Source of the DNA: Achromobacter pestifer
Lineage (GTDB): Bacteria; Pseudomonadota; Gammaproteobacteria; Burkholderiales; Burkholderiaceae_B
Direction of reading: 5' to 3'
Assembly (NCBI RefSeq): GCF_013267355.1
Contig: NZ_CP053985.1
Location: 1,054,001 to 1,118,000, forward strand
DNA: 64,000 nt
Shown: positions 57,255 to 64,000 of the stretch, piece after piece
Layout of the letters: each line of letters begins with the position of its first letter
Numbering within the stretch: position 1 is the first letter of the stretch
Position numbers and translations under genes: made by a program
The notes under the pieces: generated by a model
Seen by the model: only the letters and a program-made list of their open reading frames with translations
Databases searched by the model: none
What the model was told of the DNA's origin: nothing

Positions 57255-60200
57255 GCGGCCCGCAGCAGGACGCCGCAACCCAGGCGCAGCGCCACGAGGA
57301 AGGCCGCTTCAACCTGTCGGCCTGGGCGCTGCGGCACCAGCCCCTGGTCATCTTCATCATCACGCTGATCACGCTGTTCGGCGTGCTGTCGTATTCGAAG
57401 CTGGCGCAATCGGAAGATCCGCCCTTCACCTTCCGCGTCATGGTCATCAAGACGCTGTGGCCCGGCGCCACCGCGCAACAGGTGCAGGAACAGGTCACCG
57501 ACCGCATCGCCAAGAAGCTGCAGGAAGCCCCCAACACGGACTTCATGCGCAGCTATTCGCGGCCGGGCGAATCGCTGATCTTCTACACCATGAAGGACTC
57601 CGCGCCCGCCAGCACCGTGGCCGAGCAGTGGTACCAGGTGCGCAAGAAGGTCGGCGACATCTCGGCCACGCTGCCCCCGGGCGTGCAAGGCCCCTTCTTC
57701 AACGACGAGTTCGGCGACGTCTACACCAACATCTACACGCTGCAGGGCGACGGCTTTTCGCCCGCCCAGCTGCACGACTACGCCGACCGGCTGCGCACCG
57801 TGCTGCTGCGCGTGCCAGGCGTGGCCAAGGTGGACTACTTCGGCGACCAGCCCGAGCACATCTACATCGAAATCTCCAACACCCAGCTGACGCGGCTGGG
57901 CGTGTCGCCGCAGCAGATCGCCCAGGCCATCAACAGCCAGAACGCCGTGACCGGCGCAGGCACCTTGACCACCGCCGACGACCGCATCTTCGTGCGGCCC
58001 ACCGGCCAATACGCCAGCAGCCGAGCCCTGGCCGACACGCTGATCCGGATCAACGGCAAATCGATCCGGCTGGGCGATATCGCCACCCTCCGCCGCGGCT
58101 ACCAAGACCCGTCCATAGAGCAAATGCGGCTGGGCGGCAGCGCCGTGCTGGGCATAGGCATCACCATGCAGCCGGGGCGCGACGTGGTGCATCTGGGCCG
58201 CGCCTTGAGCGCCAAGTTCGACGAACTCCAGGCCCAACTGCCGGCCGGCCTGACGCTGAAGGAGGTCTCCAGCATGCCCCGCGCGGTATCGCATTCGGTC
58301 GATGACTTCCTGCGCTCCGTGGCGGAAGCGGTCGCCATCGTGCTGGCCGTGAGCCTGGTATCGCTGGGTTTTCGCACCGGCATGGTGGTGGTCATCTCGA
58401 TCCCGGTGGTGCTGGCCGTCACGGCGTTGTTCATGGACATGTTCGGCATCGGCCTGCACAAGGTCTCGCTGGGCACGCTGGTGCTGGCGCTGGGGCTGCT
58501 GGTGGACGACGCCATCATCGCGGTCGAAATGATGGCCGTGAAGCTGGAGCAGGGCTGGAGCCGGGCGCGCGCAGCCGCATTCGCCTACACCAGCACCGCC
58601 TTTCCCATGCTGACCGGCACCCTGGTCACCGTGGCGGGCTTTCTGCCGATCGCGCTGGCCAAGTCCAGCACGGGCGAATACACGCGCTCCATCTTCCAGG
58701 TATCCGCCATCGCGCTGATCACCTCCTGGTTCGCCGCCGTGGTGCTGATTCCGCTGCTGGGCTACCGCATGCTGCCGGAACGCAAGCGCGAAGCCCATCT
58801 GCCCGACGACCACGAACACGACATCTACAACACCCGCTTCTACCAGCGCCTGCGCGGCTGGGTGGGCTGGTGCGTGGACCGCCGCTACCTGGTGCTGGGC
58901 GCGACCGTGCTGGTATTCGTGGTGGCCATGGCCTGCTTCCGCTTCGTGCCCCAGCAGTTCTTCCCCAGTTCCGACCGCAGCGAACTGCTGGTGGACGTAC
59001 GCCTGCAGGAAGGCGCGTCGTTCGCGGCCACGCTGCGCCAGGTCGAGCGCCTGGAAAAGGCGCTGGAAGGCCGGCCCGAAATCGACCACTCGGTCAGCTT
59101 CGTCGGCACCGGCGCGCCGCGCTTCTACCTGCCGCTGGATCAGCAGCTTGCCACTCCGAACTTCGCGCAACTGGTCATCACCACGCATTCCGTCGAGGAC
59201 CGCGAGAAGCTCGCCCAATGGCTGCAGCCGGTGCTGCGCGAACAGTTCCCTGCCATCCGCAGCCGCCTGTCGCGCCTGGAGAACGGCCCGCCCGTGGGCT
59301 TCCAGGTGCAGTTCCGCGTCAGCGGCGACAAGATCGCCGAGGTGCGCGCGGTGGCCGAGCAAGTGGCTGCCGAGGTCCGCGCCGACCCGCGCTCGACCAA
59401 TGTGCAGTTCGACTGGGACGAGCCGTCCGAACGTTCGGTGCGCTTCGAGATCGACCAGCAGAAGGCGCGCAAGCTGGGCATCAGCTCCAGCGACATCTCG
59501 GACTTCCTGGCGATGACCCTGTCCGGCTACGCGGTCACGCAGTACCGCGAACGCGACAAGCTGATCACCGTAAGCCTGCGCGCCCCGCAAGAGGAACGGA
59601 TCGATCCCGCGCGCCTGGCCACCCTGGCCATGCCCACGCCCAACGGCGCAGTACCGCTGGGCAGCCTGGGCCACGTGCGCTACGACCTGGAATACGGCGT
59701 GATCTGGGAGCGTGACCGCCAGCCCACCATCACGGTGCAGGCCGACGTCGCCGCCGGCGCGCAAGGCATAGACGTCACCCGCGCCATCGACGCCAAGCTC
59801 AACGCCCTGCGCGCCGGACTACCTGTCGGCTACCGCATCGAGGTGGGCGGCCCGGTGGAGGAAAGCGCCAAGGGACAGTCCTCGATCAACGCCCAGATGC
59901 CGCTGATGGCCGTGGCCGTGCTGACCCTGCTGATGCTGCAGCTGCAGAGCTTCGCCCGCGTGTTGATGGTGGTGCTGACCGCGCCGCTGGGACTGATAGG
60001 CGTGGTCGCAGCGCTGCTGCTGTTCGGCAAGCCCTTCGGCTTCGTCGCCATGCTGGGCGTGATCGCGATGTTCGGCATCATCATGCGCAACTCGGTCATC
60101 CTGGTGGACCAGATCGAGCAGGACATCGGCGCCGGCCACAAGCGCGTGGACGCTATCGTCGGCGCCACCGTGCGGCGCTTCCGGCCGATCACCCTGACGG

Positions 60201-60424
60201 CAGCGGCTGCGGTACTGGCCCTGATCCCGCTGTTGCGCAGCAACTTCTTCGGCCCCATGGCCACCGCCCTGATGGGCGGCATCACCATCGCCACCGTGCT
60301 GACGCTGTTCTTCCTGCCGGCCTTGTACGCCGCGTGGTTCCGCGTGCGCCACGACGAGCGCGACGAGCCCGAAGGCGTGCCGCCTGGCGCCAACGCCGGC
60401 GACACGGTGGAACGGGGAGCATGA
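57251..60424 (+). CDS. RND efflux transporter (third set)
   Basis: A 1057-residue HAE-1-type transporter. The helix 4 aspartates are D419 and D420 (GLLVDDAIIAVEMM). The N-terminal NLSAWALRHQPLVIFII and the DFMRSYSRPGESLIFYTMKD segment place it in a branch different from AxyY and the MexI-like protein, perhaps near TriC. The substrate is unknown. It is coupled to both neighbours. Confidence 0.89.
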   Translation: MSGPQQDAATQAQRHEEGRFNLSAWALRHQPLVIFIITLITLFGVLSYSKLAQSEDPPFTFRVMVIKTLWPGATAQQVQEQVTDRIAKKLQEAPNTDFMRSYSRPGESLIFYTMKDSAPASTVAEQWYQVRKKVGDISATLPPGVQGPFFNDEFGDVYTNIYTLQGDGFSPAQLHDYADRLRTVLLRVPGVAKVDYFGDQPEHIYIEISNTQLTRLGVSPQQIAQAINSQNAVTGAGTLTTADDRIFVRPTGQYASSRALADTLIRINGKSIRLGDIATLRRGYQDPSIEQMRLGGSAVLGIGITMQPGRDVVHLGRALSAKFDELQAQLPAGLTLKEVSSMPRAVSHSVDDFLRSVAEAVAIVLAVSLVSLGFRTGMVVVISIPVVLAVTALFMDMFGIGLHKVSLGTLVLALGLLVDDAIIAVEMMAVKLEQGWSRARAAAFAYTSTAFPMLTGTLVTVAGFLPIALAKSSTGEYTRSIFQVSAIALITSWFAAVVLIPLLGYRMLPERKREAHLPDDHEHDIYNTRFYQRLRGWVGWCVDRRYLVLGATVLVFVVAMACFRFVPQQFFPSSDRSELLVDVRLQEGASFAATLRQVERLEKALEGRPEIDHSVSFVGTGAPRFYLPLDQQLATPNFAQLVITTHSVEDREKLAQWLQPVLREQFPAIRSRLSRLENGPPVGFQVQFRVSGDKIAEVRAVAEQVAAEVRADPRSTNVQFDWDEPSERSVRFEIDQQKARKLGISSSDISDFLAMTLSGYAVTQYRERDKLITVSLRAPQEERIDPARLATLAMPTPNGAVPLGSLGHVRYDLEYGVIWERDRQPTITVQADVAAGAQGIDVTRAIDAKLNALRAGLPVGYRIEVGGPVEESAKGQSSINAQMPLMAVAVLTLLMLQLQSFARVLMVVLTAPLGLIGVVAALLLFGKPFGFVAMLGVIAMFGIIMRNSVILVDQIEQDIGAGHKRVDAIVGATVRRFRPITLTAAAAVLALIPLLRSNFFGPMATALMGGITIATVLTLFFLPALYAAWFRVRHDERDEPEGVPPGANAGDTVERGA

Positions 60425-60426
60425 CG

Positions 60427-61872
60427 ATGAACCGACTTTCCTTGCGCCTGGCCGCCCTGCCCCTGACGCTGGCGCTGGGCGCCTGCGCCTTCGCGCCCAG
60501 CAGCCAACCGCCCGCCGTCGCGCAACCGGCACAGTACGGCGTCGAAGCCACGCCCGCCGCCAGCGCCGCCGCCCAGGGCGTGGCGCAACGCTTCGAGCAA
60601 GGCGCGCGGCCCGTGCCCGAATGGTGGAAGCGCTATGAGTCAGAGGCGCTGAACGCGCTGGTGGCCGAGGGCCTAGCCCACAGCCCGGACCTCGCCGCCG
60701 CCGAACGCAACCTGGCCGGCGCGCGCGAACAGCTGCGCGGCCAGGTGAATTCGTCCCTGCTGCCCTCGGTGGACGCGGGCGCCGACGTCTCCCGCCGGCG
60801 CGCGCTGACCATGCCGAACCTGCCCGAACCGACCGCGCAATACAACGTCTTCACCGGCCAGATCCACGCCAAGTACGACCTGGACCTGTTCGGCGCGGCG
60901 CGCTTTGCCAACGCCTCTCTGGCGGCGCAAGTCGAGCAGCAGGCCTTCCAGCTGGAATCCGCGCGCCGCTCGCTCGCCAGCAACATCGTCACCGGCGCCA
61001 TCACCGCCGCCGCGCTGGCCGAACGCGTGGCGTTGACGGAAAAGCAGGTGGTGCTGGCGCGGCAGGTGGCGCGAGACACGCAGCGCCGCTACGAACTGGG
61101 CTCCGCCTCGCAGAACGACGCGCTGGACGCGGACCAGGACGCCGCCACGCTGGAAGCGTCGCTGCCCGGCCTGCGCGCGCGCTGGCATGCCACGCGCCAT
61201 GCGCTGGCGGTGCTGCTGGGCCGCAACCCCGACCAGGCCCCGCCCGATCTGGCTTTCAGCATGTTGGCCGTGCCGCAACAGGTGCCGGTGGTGGTGCCGT
61301 CCGAGCTGCTGGCCGCGCGCCCGGACATCCTGTTCGCCGATGCGGTGGTGCAGGCCGCCGCGGCTGACGTGGGCGTGGCCACCGCGCAGCTGTTCCCCAG
61401 CCTGTCCTTGTCCGCATCCATGGGCAAGAGCGGCTTCAACTGGCCCGCGGCGATGTCGGGCGCCGGCGCCGTCTGGGCGATCGGCGCTTCGCTCACGCAA
61501 CCCATCTTCCATGGCGGCGCGCTGCTGGCCGAACGCAACGCGGCCAAGGAACGCTATGAGGCCGCGCTGCTGCAATACAAGCAGACCGTGCTGACGGCCT
61601 TCCGCGACGTCGCCGACACGCTGTCGCGGCTGGATGCCGACGGGCAGGCGCTGGCCTCGGCCGAAGCCTCGCGCCGCTCGGCCGAACAGTCCTACCGCAA
61701 CACCGCCAGCCGCGTGCGGCTGGGCGCGCTGGCGCCTTATACCGAATACGCCGCTGAACAGCATTACGTGGCGGCCCGCCTGCGCGAAATCGAGTACGCC
61801 AATGCGCGCCTGACCGAAACGGCGGCGCTGTTCCAGGCCATGGGGTCGCCGACGCGCGCCGCGCAGCAGTAG
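60427..61872 (+). CDS. Outer-membrane efflux lipoprotein (third set)
   Basis: A 481-residue NodT-family channel with lipobox LGAC (C20). I use the ATG at 60427 because GGGGAG (60414-60419) is seven bases before it. The ATG at 60421, which overlaps the transporter stop, is only one base from that site. It completes the third pump. Confidence 0.9.
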   Translation: MNRLSLRLAALPLTLALGACAFAPSSQPPAVAQPAQYGVEATPAASAAAQGVAQRFEQGARPVPEWWKRYESEALNALVAEGLAHSPDLAAAERNLAGAREQLRGQVNSSLLPSVDAGADVSRRRALTMPNLPEPTAQYNVFTGQIHAKYDLDLFGAARFANASLAAQVEQQAFQLESARRSLASNIVTGAITAAALAERVALTEKQVVLARQVARDTQRRYELGSASQNDALDADQDAATLEASLPGLRARWHATRHALAVLLGRNPDQAPPDLAFSMLAVPQQVPVVVPSELLAARPDILFADAVVQAAAADVGVATAQLFPSLSLSASMGKSGFNWPAAMSGAGAVWAIGASLTQPIFHGGALLAERNAAKERYEAALLQYKQTVLTAFRDVADTLSRLDADGQALASAEASRRSAEQSYRNTASRVRLGALAPYTEYAAEQHYVAARLREIEYANARLTETAALFQAMGSPTRAAQQ

Positions 61873-61914
61873 GCCCATCCGGCATGCGGCCATGGCCGCG
61901 GCGGACCGGCACGC

Positions 61915-61946
61915 AAGCCCTCGCGCTCACGGCGCGGGGGCTTGTT
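61915..61946. terminator. Stem-loop between the third OMF gene and IclR gene
   Basis: AAGCCC-T-CGCGC pairs with GCGCG-G-GGGCTT (61915-61926 with 61932-61943) around a 5-base loop that contains the IclR stop. The following GTTCCTT is a poor T run. It is probably a weak terminator for the plus strand. Confidence 0.45.
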
Positions 61947-62697
61947 CCTTCATGCGCGTCGCCAGCGCCAGCGATTCGATGCGGCGGGCGGCCGACTGCA
62001 ACAGGGCCGTGGTCTTGTCCTGCGCGATGGTGTTGAGCCGGGCCGCAAGAAAGGTGACGGTCAGTGCGCCGAACACGCGGCGGTCTTCCTGGAACACAGG
62101 CACCGCGATGCCCGCCCGTTCTGGCGAGATCTCGCCCACCCCCAGATAAAAACCCTGCACCCGGATCTGGTCCAGCTTGCCGGTGAACTCGGCCTGCGTC
62201 GCGCCCAGGCCCAGGTCACGGATCTCGTCGGCATGGGCCTCGTACAGGCGGCGCTGGTCCTTGCGCGGCAGGAACGCCACGATGGTCTTGGCCGTGGCGC
62301 CGCGGAACAGAGGATGGGCGCGGCCGCGGCCGTGCGGAATGCCCAGATCATCGGGTCCGCGCTCGTGATGGATGTTCAGGATGCGCAGGCCATGGATCAC
62401 GCTGAGCAGCACGTCGCCGCCCACCTGGTCCACCACCTCGCGCATGATGGGCCGCGCCACGCCCAGCACCGGATCGCCATCGATGATGAGGTGGTCCAGT
62501 TCGATGATGCGCGGCCCCAGCTTGTAGCCCTCGCCCGTCACCCGCAGCAGATAGCCCAGGTCCGTCAGATCGCGGATGTAGCGGTAGCCCGTGGGCGCCG
62601 AATAGGACAGGCGCGAAATGATCTCCTCCGCCGACAGCACCGGGGTGTCGAGGCTGAAGAGGTCAAGTATCGCTAGGGCTCGCTTCAGGGTGGACAT
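61927..62697 (-). CDS. IclR family transcriptional regulator
   Basis: A 256-residue protein with an N-terminal winged helix (STLKRALAILDLFS, LSAEEIISRLSYSAPTGYRYIRDL) and a C-terminal GAF-like effector domain (about 75-250). The ATG at 62697 is chosen over 62772, which adds a Cys/Pro-rich tail. It is divergent from a Bug receptor gene and probably controls it and the catabolic genes that follow outside the window. Confidence 0.9.
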   Translation of the reverse strand: MSTLKRALAILDLFSLDTPVLSAEEIISRLSYSAPTGYRYIRDLTDLGYLLRVTGEGYKLGPRIIELDHLIIDGDPVLGVARPIMREVVDQVGGDVLLSVIHGLRILNIHHERGPDDLGIPHGRGRAHPLFRGATAKTIVAFLPRKDQRRLYEAHADEIRDLGLGATQAEFTGKLDQIRVQGFYLGVGEISPERAGIAVPVFQEDRRVFGALTVTFLAARLNTIAQDKTTALLQSAARRIESLALATRMKEQAPAP

Positions 62698-62829
62698 GGC
62701 GGTCGTGGGCAGTGAACAACACGGGATCGGGCGCAGCGTAGCACAGGGGTGCGCGGCTCGCGCCTGCCTCATTGAGGATGACTATCGACATCTCCAGAGA
62801 GACAAAGTCATGGCTATCATTTTTCCATT

Positions 62830-62891
62830 TTTTATCATTTATAGATAAAAACTAATTGGATTGAATTATTTTTTATCGAATAATGATATTC
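62830..62891. promoter_or_regulatory. AT-rich control region with nested dyads between IclR and Bug genes
   Basis: TTTTATC-N7-GATAAAA (62830-62850) is a perfect 21-bp dyad. ATTATT-N8-AATAAT (62865-62884) and GAATA-N4-TATTC (62878-62891) overlap. This AT-rich island in GC-rich DNA probably holds both divergent promoters and the IclR operator. Confidence 0.55.
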
Positions 62892-62956
62892 AAGCAAAGC
62901 GTGGAAAGGCGATAAACACGCCCCCCGCGCCTGCGGAAAACACAAGGGGAACATCC

Positions 62957-63970
62957 ATGAAGCAGTCTTGCGGCACCAAGGGCGGCATCAGCCGCCGGCA
63001 TTTCCTGGGGGCTTCGGCCGCCACATTGGCCAGCGCGGCGCTGGCTCGGCCGGGCCGCGCCTGGGCGGCCGGCTATCCGGCCGAACGCGCCATCCAGTTC
63101 ATCGTGCCCTTCCCGGCCGGCGGCGGCACCGACCTGGTGGCGCGTCCGCTGGCTCAGGGCATCGGCGAGGCGCTCAAGCAAAGCGTGGTCGTGATCAACA
63201 AGGGCGGCGCCGCCGGCAATATCGGCACCCAGCAGGCCGCGCGTTCGGCGCCGGACGGCTACACCATCGCGCTGGGCTCCACCGGCACGCACACGGTGAA
63301 CCAGAGCCTGTACGAGAACATCGGCTACGACCCCGTCAAGGACTTCGAGCCGGTGTCCATGGTCTGCTACTACAACAACGTGCTGGTGGTGCATCCATCG
63401 TTCCCGGCGCGCACGCTGCAGGAGCTGGTCGCCATCATCAAGGCCAACCCGGGCAAGTATTTCTATGGCATCACGCAGAACGGCAGCTCCGCGCACCTGG
63501 CCATGGAACTGCTCAAGGCCACGGCCGGCCTGGACCTGCCCGGCGTGCCGTACAAGGGTGCGGCCGCGGCCGTCAACGACTTCCTGGGCGGGCAGTTCCC
63601 CATCCTGATGGACGTGGTGATCAACCAGCAGCAATTCATCCGCGGCGGCAAATCGCGCCCGCTGGCCGTGACCTCGGCGCAACGCGCGCACGCGCTGCCC
63701 GACGTGCCGACCGTGGCGGAATCGGGCTTTCCCGGCTATCAAGCCATAGGCTGGAACGGCATATTCGCGCCCGCCGGCACGCCCGCCGCCATCGTCCAGA
63801 CGCTCAACGGCGCCGTGCAAAGCGCGCTCAAGCAGCCCGCCATGGATCAACTGACGCAGAACGGACTGGAGCTGCACGGCAGCACCCCGCAGGAACTGAG
63901 CCGTTTCGTCGCCGCCGAAAGCGAGAAGTGGCGCACGCTGATCAAGAGCGCCAACATCAAGGCCACCTGA
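62957..63970 (+). CDS. Bug-family tripartite tricarboxylate transporter receptor, Tat-exported
   Basis: A 337-residue periplasmic binding protein. The N-terminus has a Tat signal (SRRHFLGASAATL, R13-R14) with cleavage near AWA-AGYP. The Bug fold markers IVPFPAGGGTDLVARPLA and NKGGAAGNIGTQ are present. GGGAA precedes the ATG. This receptor family is greatly expanded in Bordetella and Achromobacter, and most members lack adjacent permeases. Its stop overlaps the next start (TGATG). Confidence 0.92.
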   Translation: MKQSCGTKGGISRRHFLGASAATLASAALARPGRAWAAGYPAERAIQFIVPFPAGGGTDLVARPLAQGIGEALKQSVVVINKGGAAGNIGTQQAARSAPDGYTIALGSTGTHTVNQSLYENIGYDPVKDFEPVSMVCYYNNVLVVHPSFPARTLQELVAIIKANPGKYFYGITQNGSSAHLAMELLKATAGLDLPGVPYKGAAAAVNDFLGGQFPILMDVVINQQQFIRGGKSRPLAVTSAQRAHALPDVPTVAESGFPGYQAIGWNGIFAPAGTPAAIVQTLNGAVQSALKQPAMDQLTQNGLELHGSTPQELSRFVAAESEKWRTLIKSANIKAT

Positions 63971-64000
63971 TGCAACGCATACCCTACGGCGTCCCCTTGG
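63970..64000 (+). CDS. Start of a following coupled gene (partial)
   Basis: The ATG at 63970 overlaps the Bug receptor stop as TGATG, and the frame stays open for ten codons (MQRIPYGVPL) to the window edge. Too short to identify. Confidence 0.45.
   Translation, partial: MQRIPYGVPL

Overview
The window is high-GC chromosomal DNA from a beta-proteobacterium of the family Alcaligenaceae, most likely Achromobacter. The evidence is a RisA/RisS pair next to ahpC-ahpD, a complete 14-gene nuo operon followed by a DUF2818 gene, a 212-residue TetR repressor (Val at position 29) divergent from a MexXY-like pump that fits AxyZ/AxyXY-OprZ, and a Bug-type tripartite-tricarboxylate receptor. I see no rRNA, tRNA, CRISPR array, insertion sequence or prophage gene.

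Layout. 0-3.4 kb (+): two-component system risA-risS, then ahpC and ahpD (peroxide defence). 3.5-6.9 kb (-): a secreted multidomain DUF4344 metallopeptidase-like protein, then ispF and ispD (MEP isoprenoid pathway). 6.9-11.3 kb (+): mfd and serB. 11.4-13.6 kb (-): a TonB-dependent siderophore receptor with a Fur-box-like site. 14-29 kb (-): the NADH:quinone oxidoreductase operon nuoABCDEFGHIJKLMN plus a DUF2818 membrane protein, closed by an intrinsic terminator. 29.3-30.4 kb (-): a general porin.

30.8-32.4 kb (+): a short overlapping operon of a TetR regulator, a hot-dog thioesterase and a half-length NAD-binding dehydrogenase. 32.3-39.5 kb (-): PAP2 phosphatase, metallophosphoesterase and a diacylglycerol-kinase-like protein (a lipid trio), then a cytosolic-type gamma-glutamyltransferase, a family-5 solute-binding protein without its permease, and a LysR regulator.

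39.6-61.9 kb is an efflux-rich block with three complete tripartite RND systems of different types. They are AxyXY-OprZ with its repressor AxyZ, a MexHI-OpmD-like set read on the minus strand with a SufR-like Cys-rich regulator behind it, and a third set divergent from its own TetR regulator. A BetT-type transporter and a VOC-family protein lie between the second and third sets. 61.9-64 kb: an IclR regulator divergent from a Tat-exported Bug receptor and the first codons of a following, coupled gene.

Most of the window is conserved core genome. What deserves a second look is mainly regulatory: an apparent terminator/attenuator in the axyZ leader, dyad operators laid over the promoters of the other two pumps, and an inverted repeat in the ahpC leader. 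On the protein side, the DUF4344 motifs appear in permuted order and are fused to a rhodanese-like domain without its cysteine. I do not see a clearly new multi-gene system.
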